Source: Ferrovum sp.
GTDB lineage: Bacteria > Pseudomonadota > Gammaproteobacteria > Burkholderiales > Ferrovaceae
Reading direction: 5' to 3'
DNA: 34,724 nucleotides
Assembly (NCBI GenBank): GCA_019456405.1
Contig: WJXM01000029.1
Coordinates: forward strand, 1-34,724
Of this stretch, positions 1 to 7,390 are shown in pieces (the stretch's first letter is position 1; each line of letters starts with the position of its first letter). A model generated the notes under the pieces. It was not told the DNA's origin. It searched no databases and saw only the letters and a program-made list of their open reading frames with translations. The position numbers and the translations under genes were made by a program.

Positions 1-143
1 GATGTTTTTCCCTTTTGGAACATGTTGTTACACAATTCATGATTTTCGTTTTCGCTTTATCAACATTAAACCATCTGTATGAATTTCGTCGTTGCTTCAA
101 TATGTTAGAAAATTCACCGCATTTATATGGATACCCCACTAAA
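1..143. other. AT-rich trailer beyond the old end of the CRISPR array
   Basis: This stretch lies beyond the leader-distal repeat and is visibly more AT-rich than the rest of the window. I see no convincing gene, no degenerate repeat and no clear hairpin terminator here. Because the array is transcribed leftward, this is where array transcription would run out. A short open frame starting near position 15 merely runs into the repeats and is not credible. Confidence 0.5.
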
Positions 144-2756
144 GTTTCAATCCGCACCCGGCCAACCGGCCGGGTGATGCTCACCTCCTCAAGTTCTTCT
201 TGCAATCGCTCATGGTTTCAATCCGCACCCGGCCAACCGGCCGGGTGATGCCCCCCTTCATCTGTTTTGTTTTTCGAGTACCCATGGTTTCAATCCGCAC
301 CCGGCCAACCGGCCGGGTGATGCTCAAATAACTGCGATGGAAGCCATGTTGACCGATTGTTTCAATCCGCACCCGGCCAACCGGCCGGGTGATGCGTCCA
401 TGCTACCCCCCAGGCGATTATCTTAGTCGGTTTCAATCCGCACCCGGCCAACCGGCCGGGTGATGCTAACCGGAGCATTTTGGGTGGGTTGTTTACCTTT
501 GTTTCAATCCGCACCCGGCCAACCGGCCGGGTGATGCCATAGTCCCTGCGCAAGCGGATGGGCAAAACTTTTGTTTCAATCCGCACCCGGCCAACCGGCC
601 GGGTGATGCTTTGCATGTCAGCCCCCTGTATGCCCGGTTTTGATGTTTCAATCCGCACCCGGCCAACCGGCCGGGTGATGCAATGTCCGCTTCAATCGTA
701 TCAAAATCTTTTTCGGTGTTTCAATCCGCACCCGGCCAACCGGCCGGGTGATGCGAGGGTCCTGATGCCCCTGACCCCCGAGGATTACGTTTCAATCCGC
801 ACCCGGCCAACCGGCCGGGTGATGCACCAGATGCACCATTTCCAGTCCCAGTTCCTCCGGGTTTCAATCCGCACCCGGCCAACCGGCCGGGTGATGCCGC
901 CAGATGGCCGACTGCAATACCCCCACCACCTTGTTTCAATCCGCACCCGGCCAACCGGCCGGGTGATGCCGGGTGCGGGCAGTTAAACACTTTCGTGACT
1001 GCGTTTCAATCCGCACCCGGCCAACCGGCCGGGTGATGCTACTCACTGAGTACGGTACACCAGTTCCGATCTTGTTTCAATCCGCACCCGGCCAACCGGC
1101 CGGGTGATGCAGGAGCCGCTACGACGTTGGTTCCGGGAGAATAGTTTCAATCCGCACCCGGCCAACCGGCCGGGTGATGCTTCGAAGGCTCCACGAATTG
1201 GAGCACAAGCGGGGTTTCAATCCGCACCCGGCCAACCGGCCGGGTGATGCGACATTTGTCGAGAGTTGTCCGATGTTGGTCAGGTTGTTTCAATCCGCAC
1301 CCGGCCAACCGGCCGGGTGATGCTTTGTGCGTCTGTTGCGAAAGTCTCGGTAACCCCAGTTTCAATCCGCACCCGGCCAACCGGCCGGGTGATGCCCAGA
1401 CCTTTCCCAAATCACGATGCTGGTCAATTCGTTTCAATCCGCACCCGGCCAACCGGCCGGGTGATGCACCATGCAACAAACCCTCTGCCATCTCAGGGAG
1501 GTTTCAATCCGCACCCGGCCAACCGGCCGGGTGATGCCGTTGGAAAACCGTCCTATCTTACCCAAGCATACCGTTTCAATCCGCACCCGGCCAACCGGCC
1601 GGGTGATGCCTAATTGTACCCTCGTTATATGCCTGCCCATTTTTGTTTCAATCCGCACCCGGCCAACCGGCCGGGTGATGCTCAAGATCCAGATCGACCG
1701 GTTCGGTCTTAAAAAGTTTCAATCCGCACCCGGCCAACCGGCCGGGTGATGCTTCTCGTCCTGTTTTCTCACAGGCGATTAGAGTTGTTTCAATCCGCAC
1801 CCGGCCAACCGGCCGGGTGATGCCGGCACTGGCACACCAAACCGCTGAATTTTTACGTTGTTTCAATCCGCACCCGGCCAACCGGCCGGGTGATGCAAGG
1901 CGGACATGGTGTTTACGGACCCTCCCTATGGTTTCAATCCGCACCCGGCCAACCGGCCGGGTGATGCTTTCAAGGTGAGGTCGTCTGATCCGCTGTACTA
2001 CGAGTTTCAATCCGCACCCGGCCAACCGGCCGGGTGATGCCCGTGCGCGACAACTCAGGTGCCTGTGCGATCAGGGTTTCAATCCGCACCCGGCCAACCG
2101 GCCGGGTGATGCAACAAGATCGCGCTCAATGCCGGATGGGATGAGGTTTCAATCCGCACCCGGCCAACCGGCCGGGTGATGCTTCAAGGTGAGGTCGTCT
2201 GATCCGTTGTACTACGAGTTTCAATCCGCACCCGGCCAACCGGCCGGGTGATGCCGGGGTCGGAGCGACATGCGGCGCGAAATTCAACGTTTCAATCCGC
2301 ACCCGGCCAACCGGCCGGGTGATGCAATCGCCGATGCAGTAAGGATTCGCACTGCAAAAGGTTTCAATCCGCACCCGGCCAACCGGCCGGGTGATGCTAG
2401 GGCTTGGTAATGCTAATTACCGTCCGCAGCATGTTTCAATCCGCACCCGGCCAACCGGCCGGGTGATGCCTGCCGTATCCTGTCAATCGCATCCGGCACA
2501 GGCGGTTTCAATCCGCACCCGGCCAACCGGCCGGGTGATGCCGCAAACCGCGCGTAAATTTCGAAGCAGTCAAACCGTTTCAATCCGCACCCGGCCAACC
2601 GGCCGGGTGATGCATACCGGCATCATTACCCAAGCGCAGGTTGACGCAGTTTCAATCCGCACCCGGCCAACCGGCCGGGTGATGCCATTTTCATCGATGG
2701 CGCGCCAGTGCGCCAAGATGTTTCAATCCGCACCCGGCCAACCGGCCGGGTGATGC
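144..2756 (-). CRISPR. Type I-C CRISPR array, 37 repeats and 36 spacers
   Basis: A 37-bp unit beginning GTTTCAATCC and ending GGTGATGC (window strand) occurs 37 times, first at 144-180 and last at 2720-2756. I saw no substitution in any copy. The 36 spacers are 33-36 bp. On the minus strand the unit ends in ATTGAAAC, the usual 3' end of type I-C repeats. It contains a perfect 9-bp stem, CACCCGGCC pairing with GGCCGGGTG around a GGTT loop. That orientation, and the cas genes lying to the right, place transcription leftward, with the leader at 2757-2937 and the newest spacer at 2686-2719. The 37-bp length is longer than the roughly 32 bp typical of I-C repeats. Even the leader-distal repeat is intact, so the array has not visibly decayed. 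Long open frames crossing the array on both strands are artefacts of the repeat. Confidence 0.98.
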
Positions 2757-2937
2757 CCCCCCACTTACGTAACGTATCACCACGTAAGAAGATTCCTGTA
2801 TTTTCCCGCGAACCGGCCCCACAAAGCCACTGTTTTTGGCCCATGAATTTCGTTCTGCGTGAAAATTGTTTATTAGTCATAAAGTTAACTCCTGCGCGAG
2901 AGTCCCGGATATTGGTCGTTGATAGGGGTTCGCGCCC
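2757..2937 (-). promoter_or_regulatory. CRISPR leader between cas2 and the first repeat
   Basis: These 181 bp separate the cas2 stop codon from the leader-proximal repeat, where new spacers should be integrated. Seven bases from the repeat lies an inverted repeat: CTTACGT at 2764-2770 and ACGTAAG at 2782-2788, perfect 7-bp arms around 11 bp. That is a natural place for an adaptation-protein anchoring site. Further in, read leftward, is an AGGAG Shine-Dalgarno eight bases before an ATG at 2880, opening a frame that runs through the leader into the repeats. I could not identify a confident -35/-10 pair for the array. Leader function is inferred from position. Confidence 0.7.
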
Positions 2938-3228
2938 TCAGACGATGAGAGTCCCTTCAAAATCAACAGAACGGAAGCAACCATATTGTTTGACCCGTAC
3001 CTCCACCGGTTCGGTGATACGATAGAAACGCAGATTGTCTCGGTTATCATCAATTTCAGAAAGCAGTGTACGCTCCAATTGCTCAAACTGCATTTCATTG
3101 ACGGTGCATTCGAATACAGATTTCTGAACCCGCTGCCCAATCTTTTCGCAGGCCTTTGCAACCCGTCTTAGTCGCTTGCGTCCGGCCGCGGTTTCGGTGG
3201 AGACATCATAGGTGACGATGATGAGCAT
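2938..3228 (-). CDS. cas2: CRISPR-associated endonuclease Cas2
   Basis: A 96-residue protein of normal Cas2 length. It forms the Cas1-Cas2 integrase that inserts new spacers at the leader end of the array. The N-terminus [10 protein letters not shown] is the classic first ferredoxin-fold strand with the conserved aspartate (D8). It is followed by a basic helix (GRKRLRR) and the QKSVFEC strand typical of the family. The start at 3228 is chosen because AAAGGAAA lies just upstream. The same frame stays open far upstream inside cas1, but that extension is only a shadow. It follows cas1 by 10 bp and is the last cas gene before the leader, the standard I-C order. Confidence 0.96.
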   Translation of the reverse strand: MLIIVTYDVSTETAAGRKRLRRVAKACEKIGQRVQKSVFECTVNEMQFEQLERTLLSEIDDNRDNLRFYRITEPVEVRVKQYGCFRSVDFEGTLIV

Positions 3229-3238
3229 GCGGTTTCCT

Positions 3239-4273
3239 TTATTTCGCCAAATAAGGCAGATAGCCTTCCATCTCGCCGCGGATAGTGCGTGCGATGAAAC
3301 GTGCTTGGATAAAGGGGAGCAGGCCGATGGGGATTTTGTTTTCGGTGAGCGGGTGAGTGATTTCTTCCTGTTTGCGTTCCTGCCAGGCGGTGACGACAGC
3401 ACGGCGGCCCTTGTCGTTGAGCATGACAGCGCCTCCTTCGCGTTCGTCAAAATCAGTGGCTGTAATCTGGCCGCGGTTGATGAGCGTGAGCGCCAGCCGG
3501 TCGGCAAGTATTGAGCGGAATTCTTCCTGCAAATCCAGTGCGAGTCCGGCACGACCAGGGCGCACGGCGTGGAGAAAACCGAGTTGCACGTCTAGCCCGG
3601 TAGCCTCAATGGCGGAGCGGCAGTCGTTCATACTCATGGCGTAGAGGAAGGAAAGCAAGGCGTTGAAACGGTCCAGAGGTGGACGGCGTGTGCGTCCGTT
3701 GAGAGCAAACGATGTACGGGCCTGGGGTTTGACAACGAGGTTGATGGCGGTGAAGTAACCGCGCGCGGCCTCGCCTTCCACGCCGCGCAATTCATCCAGC
3801 GTGGTCGCAACAGCCGCAGCACGCAGCGAGGCAGCAAGGTTGTCGGCACTGCGCGTGAGCGTGGCGGCTTCATTCGGGTCGGCGGCTTCGCGCGCGCCGC
3901 GTTGCAGATTGGTGCGGCTGTTTTTGAGTTTTCCCGCAACCACGGCACGCGCAAACTCCAAGGTGAAAGCAGGCTCCAAGGCTTTGCTGTGATGCGCCTG
4001 GCGCAGCAGGATGTTGCCGGAGACCGGACCTTCGAGTCGTGCCTTGAAACGGCCTGAATCGTCCAGAAGCACCAGCGACTTACCTTCATCCGCCAAGCGG
4101 TGCATGAGCGCGGGTGAGACCATGACGTTACCGAAACAGACCATGCCACCCAAGTGATGCAGTGGCACCTGGAGTTTTTTCTCCCGTTCCACATCGATGC
4201 GCAGGGTGGCGTTTTCCAAATGCGCGTAGGCATGAGGGGTCATGACGTATAGCGTGTTTTGAATTGTATGCAT
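3239..4273 (-). CDS. cas1: CRISPR-associated integrase/endonuclease Cas1 (type I-C)
   Basis: A 344-residue Cas1, full length for subtype I-C. It catalyses integration of prespacers together with Cas2. Recognisable segments are the NTLYV start of the N-terminal beta domain, the [11 protein letters not shown] motif with the metal-binding glutamate (E166), H235 in [10 protein letters not shown], and the D247/E250 region in [10 protein letters not shown]. The ATG at 4273 gives the usual N-terminus, but no Shine-Dalgarno precedes it. Instead the upstream DNA is the promoter and presumed operator of a toxin-antitoxin pair reading the other way. This separates cas1-cas2 from the rest of the cas operon, so their transcription must come either from readthrough antisense to that pair or from an unrecognised local promoter. 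Confidence 0.96.
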   Translation of the reverse strand: MHTIQNTLYVMTPHAYAHLENATLRIDVEREKKLQVPLHHLGGMVCFGNVMVSPALMHRLADEGKSLVLLDDSGRFKARLEGPVSGNILLRQAHHSKALEPAFTLEFARAVVAGKLKNSRTNLQRGAREAADPNEAATLTRSADNLAASLRAAAVATTLDELRGVEGEAARGYFTAINLVVKPQARTSFALNGRTRRPPLDRFNALLSFLYAMSMNDCRSAIEATGLDVQLGFLHAVRPGRAGLALDLQEEFRSILADRLALTLINRGQITATDFDEREGGAVMLNDKGRRAVVTAWQERKQEEITHPLTENKIPIGLLPFIQARFIARTIRGEMEGYLPYLAK

Positions 4274-4287
4274 TATCGTATTACAAT
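4259..4287 (+). promoter_or_regulatory. Promoter and possible operator of the MazF-type TA pair
   Basis: TTGAAT at 4259-4264 and TACAAT at 4282-4287 are separated by exactly 17 bp, a good sigma-70 arrangement reading rightward into the antitoxin gene at 4321. ATTGTA at 4263-4268 and TACAAT at 4282-4287 form inverted arms across the same interval, a plausible binding site for the ribbon-helix-helix antitoxin. The element overlaps the cas1 start codon (4271-4273), so antitoxin binding could also affect cas1. Function is inferred from sequence only. Confidence 0.6.
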
Positions 4288-4320
4288 ATGACTCACGAAT
4301 AGCCGTTTATAGGGGATGAC

Positions 4321-4626
4321 ATGGCGACCTTGACCTTACGTTTACCGAATGATCTGGACAGGAAATTAACCGCGCTGGCGGCGCAGACCCACCAGAATCG
4401 TTCCGAGCTGGCGCGTACGGCATTGGAGAAGTTTCTGCGCGAGTTGGAACGTAAACAATTGATGGATACGCTGGTTGCCGAAACCAAAGCCGCATATGCG
4501 GATGAAGCCGTGTGCCAACATGCGCGCGAAATCGCGGAGGAGTTTTTGCCGCTGGATAATGAAGCACTGGATAGCGCCGAAGGCCTCAAGCCCGGCGACC
4601 CTGAGCCTGAGCAGTGGTGGAAATGA
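4321..4626 (+). CDS. Ribbon-helix-helix (CopG/MetJ-like) antitoxin
   Basis: A 101-residue protein with a ribbon-helix-helix DNA-binding N-terminus. The strand TLTLRLPNDLDRKL is followed by helices LTALAAQTHQNRSELARTALEKFLREL (residues about 4-45), then an acidic C-terminal tail of the kind that wraps and neutralises MazF/PemK toxins. AGGGG lies just upstream of the ATG. The stop codon overlaps the start of the next gene (TGATG), the normal coupling for an antitoxin-toxin pair. It is on the opposite strand to all the cas genes and sits between cas4 and cas1. It probably represses its own promoter at 4259-4287. The exact subfamily name is uncertain; the antitoxin role rests on fold plus partner. 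Confidence 0.88.
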   Translation: MATLTLRLPNDLDRKLTALAAQTHQNRSELARTALEKFLRELERKQLMDTLVAETKAAYADEAVCQHAREIAEEFLPLDNEALDSAEGLKPGDPEPEQWWK

Positions 4627-4988
4627 TGCGGCGTGGCGAGATATGGGTAGCCAACCTGAACCCCGGTCACGGACGGGGGATCGGCAAGATCCGACCGGTG
4701 CTGGTTTTGCAGGCCGATGAACTGAGCGCAATCGGCACCCCCATGGTGGTCATCCTGCCTATCACAACACAGGTGTATCCTGACTATAGCGTTTGGCGAG
4801 TATCGGTTCGTGCCAAAGGTCGTTTGCTGGTGGATTGCCAGGTGGTCGTGGATCAACCCCGAGCGCTGGATCGTGAGCGCTTTGGAGAAGGGCCGCTGAC
4901 CATATTGAACGAAGAGGAAATGGCAAACGTCGAGCGCGCTTTTCTGGGTGTTTGTGGCATGGTGCAATACCTTATCCCGCAGCATTGA
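4626..4988 (+). CDS. MazF/PemK-family mRNA interferase toxin
   Basis: A 120-residue protein of MazF/PemK length. It opens with RRGEIWVANLNP and continues with GIGKIRPVLVLQ, the two conserved N-terminal motifs of the family. Later come VVILPITTQ and the basic, beta-rich middle. Such toxins cleave RNA and are held in check by the upstream antitoxin. I chose the ATG at 4626 over the one at 4623 because GGTGG then lies five bases upstream; both overlap the antitoxin stop. The last 17 bp overlap convergently with the 3' end of cas4, so the pair fits very tightly into the cas locus. No disabling change is visible. Confidence 0.9.
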   Translation: MRRGEIWVANLNPGHGRGIGKIRPVLVLQADELSAIGTPMVVILPITTQVYPDYSVWRVSVRAKGRLLVDCQVVVDQPRALDRERFGEGPLTILNEEEMANVERAFLGVCGMVQYLIPQH

Positions 4989-5598
4989 ACAATTCCTCAC
5001 GCAAGCACTTCAACCTGCCCTGTTCCGCCAGCGCTTCCGGCTGGCAAATCTCTTTCAGCGAACACTCACGGCAGCGGGCATCGTTTACCGGTGGCGGGAG
5101 TCTACCCGATGCCAGCATGGCGCGAATGGCATCGGCGGTTTCTTCGACCAGTTGCTTGAGTTCCGGTGTGATGGACACTTCTCGCCGACGGTGGCTGGTA
5201 GCGTGAAAAATCGCGCCTTTGGGCACGGGGCGATTCAGCATTTCTTCCAGGCAAATTGCTTGCGCGGCGAGTTGGATGTCGTCGTGTAACTTCTGCCGCT
5301 TGGCACCGTGTTTGAACTCGACGGGGTACACACTGCCGTCGGGATGGAATTCGACGAGATCGGCTTTGCCAATCAGATTGAGCCGATCACACCACACGGG
5401 CAACGCGCGTTCAACACGCACACCAGATTTGATCTCATAACCCGGCGTATCAACAAGATGATGCACAGCCTGCCCGCGCGCTGTGTGTATGTTGTCCTCG
5501 AACGTCTGTTCCAAATGAATCAGCCCACACTGGCGCGGACAGTAAACCCAGTGTTGCAGGGCGGAGAGAGCGACAATTTCATTAGCAGGATTTTCCAC
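4972..5598 (-). CDS. cas4: CRISPR-associated exonuclease Cas4 (Fe-S, RecB-like)
   Basis: A 208-residue Cas4. In type I-C it trims prespacers and sets PAM-correct orientation for Cas1-Cas2. The RecB-type nuclease residues are visible: the histidines in GQAVHH (46-47), D80 in GKADLVEF, E94 and K96 in PVEFKHG, and Q109. Cysteines C20 or C24 with C176, C179 and C185 form the expected iron-sulphur cluster set. The start codon is GTG at 5598, placed directly after the stop of hicA with no gap (TGAGTG), so translation is probably coupled to the toxin gene. The 3' end overlaps the convergent MazF-type toxin by 17 bp. Confidence 0.95.
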   Translation of the reverse strand: MENPANEIVALSALQHWVYCPRQCGLIHLEQTFEDNIHTARGQAVHHLVDTPGYEIKSGVRVERALPVWCDRLNLIGKADLVEFHPDGSVYPVEFKHGAKRQKLHDDIQLAAQAICLEEMLNRPVPKGAIFHATSHRRREVSITPELKQLVEETADAIRAMLASGRLPPPVNDARCRECSLKEICQPEALAEQGRLKCLREELFNAAG

Positions 5599-5841
5599 TC
5601 AATCAAACAATCGTTGGATGAGTTCATCGCGCGTGAGGCCATGATGCGCAGCTACGCTGGCGAGAATAGCGGCAAGCGTGCCCAGCCTGAGCGGGTCGTG
5701 ATTGGGAATGGTGATGTGATGCTCACCACGAACGGTGCTAGTCAGCCGTAGATGGCTGCCCGTCTGGCGTGTAACGGCGTATCCCATTCGGTCAAGGCGT
5801 TTGACCAGATCTGCCCCTGAGAGATCACGTGGAATTCTCAT
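5599..5841 (-). CDS. hicA: HicA-family toxin (RNA-binding, dsRBD-like)
   Basis: An 80-residue HicA. Features are LSGADLVKRLDRMGY at the start, the GSHLRL motif with the candidate catalytic histidine H30, the HHITIPNHDPLRLGTL strand-helix typical of the family, and a C-terminal helix ending in L-x-x-L-F-D. HicA toxins cleave or block mRNAs. Its ATG overlaps the stop of the upstream HicB-like gene by 4 bp, and its own stop abuts the GTG of cas4. It is therefore expressed within the cas transcript and its translation is tied to cas4. All key residues appear intact. Confidence 0.92.
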   Translation of the reverse strand: MRIPRDLSGADLVKRLDRMGYAVTRQTGSHLRLTSTVRGEHHITIPNHDPLRLGTLAAILASVAAHHGLTRDELIQRLFD

Positions 5842-6044
5842 GCCGCCAGCACTTCCTCTCGGGTGATGTGCAGGCGGATCAGGTCGGGAAATTTCCCTCC
5901 GTCAAAGTGGCAATGCACCGCGTCGCGGACTTGGGCGTGCAGGCCGGGTAGATCGTCGGCCTCGGTCAAAATATCCACGCCAACGGCACGTGCGACATAT
6001 CCGCCTTCTGGTGCTTCTTCAACAATGAAATGGATTTCGCTCAT
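5838..6044 (-). CDS. hicB: Short HicB-like antitoxin without a DNA-binding domain
   Basis: A 68-residue HicB-type protein with the alpha/beta core: strand IHFIVEEAPEGGYVARAVG, then DILTEADDLPGLHAQVRDAVHCHF, then a short C-terminal strand. Longer HicB antitoxins add a C-terminal HTH or RHH domain for autoregulation. That is absent here, so this protein can bind HicA but probably not DNA. GGAGG stands nine bases before the ATG, a strong ribosome-binding site. The 84 bp separating it from cas7 is the longest gap in the leftward operon and could hold a private promoter, but I found no convincing one. Confidence 0.88.
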   Translation of the reverse strand: MSEIHFIVEEAPEGGYVARAVGVDILTEADDLPGLHAQVRDAVHCHFDGGKFPDLIRLHITREEVLAA

Positions 6045-6128
6045 GGGTACTGTCCTCCAATAACTTAAAGATGATTTCTGGTATCGTCTATCTTACAGAC
6101 AAAAAATATTGGTCTTGGGCCGGGCTTT

Positions 6129-7013
6129 TCAACACGACTTACGCAGAAGCTTCACTCCAGCGGGCATGTCTGAATCTTGAATCGCCACCTCGTAATCGCC
6201 AAAACTGCGCGGCACGTTCACCCCTTCCTTGAGTTTCGGCTGAATACGTTCGAACAGTGTATGAGCGGGAGCGTTGCCCAGTTCCGATTCGTGTTTGAAC
6301 ACATACAGCCCACGTGTGGTCATTTCGCCACGTGCGGCGGAGCGGTCATGCTCGAACATTTGAGAGAATGCTTGCCAGAGCAATTCTAGGTCATCTTCGG
6401 AAAAGCCAGTCTGTTTTGCGAGGAAACTGGAAACAAAGCCGTGCGCCATATAGAGGCCGTAGGGGACGGTGTGCTTGCGGCCCATAGTGCGGTTGTCGCC
6501 GTCCTGCTTTTCGGCTTCTGCTTCGGTGGCTACGGCCATGCGAGTGATGGAGTGTTCCTGCGCGATGATGGGGTCGATGGAGCGGGCGAAGGTGAGTTGC
6601 ACCGGGCCGCGCACCTGACCGCAATTGATGCCGGTGGACATGACCGCGCCGAACGTACGCACGTCGAAGAAATTACGGCACATCCACTGGCGGGCATCGT
6701 CCACGGCATCGCCGCCTTTGCGTTTCTTGTTGTCGCCCGCGAGAAGATCTTCTCGGTCAATACCTACATAGGCGCGCTTGTTCTGGTTGTTGAGGATGGC
6801 TTTTTCCTTTACATAAATCTCGAATGGGGGCTGTTCACCCTTTGACATGCCGACGAAGTTGCGCACCTTACGCTTCAATGAAACGTCCGTCATCAGCCCG
6901 TGACCGGTCTCCGCATCCATGCGTGGCAGGTTGCCAGCATCGGGATCGCCGTTGGGATTGCCGTCTTTTACATCGAACAGCAGCACGAAGTCATAGCGGT
7001 TAGTCAGGCTCAT
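6129..7013 (-). CDS. cas7: Cascade backbone subunit Cas7c (Csd2 family)
   Basis: A 294-residue Cas7 of subtype I-C. Multiple copies coat the crRNA spacer and form the Cascade backbone. The N-terminus [22 protein letters not shown] is diagnostic for Csd2-type proteins, followed by [12 protein letters not shown] and the [14 protein letters not shown] segment. The C-terminal half carries [17 protein letters not shown]. The ATG at 7013 overlaps the cas8c stop by 4 bp and has AGGA upstream, so the two are translationally coupled. It is followed by the hicBA insertion rather than directly by cas4, as would be normal for this subtype. Confidence 0.97.
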   Translation of the reverse strand: MSLTNRYDFVLLFDVKDGNPNGDPDAGNLPRMDAETGHGLMTDVSLKRKVRNFVGMSKGEQPPFEIYVKEKAILNNQNKRAYVGIDREDLLAGDNKKRKGGDAVDDARQWMCRNFFDVRTFGAVMSTGINCGQVRGPVQLTFARSIDPIIAQEHSITRMAVATEAEAEKQDGDNRTMGRKHTVPYGLYMAHGFVSSFLAKQTGFSEDDLELLWQAFSQMFEHDRSAARGEMTTRGLYVFKHESELGNAPAHTLFERIQPKLKEGVNVPRSFGDYEVAIQDSDMPAGVKLLRKSC

Positions 7014-7390
7014 TTGGTTTCCTCTTGATTATCGGTGGATGTGGTGTCGGATTTGGTGAAAAAGGCTTGGCGTTGGTGGTAATAGCCTAGAGCGAAGCGG
7101 CCCTGGTCGGGCAAGGCGAGAATGCGGGGAAAATCATCCAGGCCGCCCATGATTTCGCCGACGAGTCGTTCCATCTGCACCGCGCGGCCTTTGGATAACT
7201 TGCCGAGATGGTGGTTATGCAGTCTTAGCAGGGTGGTGAACACCGCGATGGGTGTACTGGATGCTGCACCGTAGTAGCGATCACGGATAGTCGCGTTCAC
7301 GCCGGGACTGGCTTCTTCTTGGATTTTTTCCAGGGTGGCAAATAGTCGACCCAGCAAATAGGCTGGGTGCACGTTGGTCGGGTCGAGCAT
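7010..7390 (-). CDS. cas11c: Small subunit Cas11c from an internal start within cas8c
   Basis: In type I-C the small Cascade subunit is known to be made from an internal start in the cas8c reading frame. Here an exact AAGGAG Shine-Dalgarno lies at 7400-7405 inside cas8c. It is followed three bases later by an in-frame ATG (7396) and nine bases later by a second in-frame ATG (7390). The latter spacing is near ideal and yields a 126-residue helical protein beginning [14 protein letters not shown], matching the expected size of Cas11c. A perfect ribosome-binding site at that position is unlikely by chance. The start at 7396 remains possible. The frame is identical to cas8c, so only expression data could prove it. 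Confidence 0.75.
   Translation of the reverse strand: MLDPTNVHPAYLLGRLFATLEKIQEEASPGVNATIRDRYYGAASSTPIAVFTTLLRLHNHHLGKLSKGRAVQMERLVGEIMGGLDDFPRILALPDQGRFALGYYHQRQAFFTKSDTTSTDNQEETK

Noticed and set aside
181-2880. Many overlapping open frames on both strands through the first 2.7 kb
   Set aside because: They consist of the 37-bp repeat translated over and over (SIRTRPTGRVM, ITRPVGRVRIET and similar) with no ribosome-binding sites; the array explains them.
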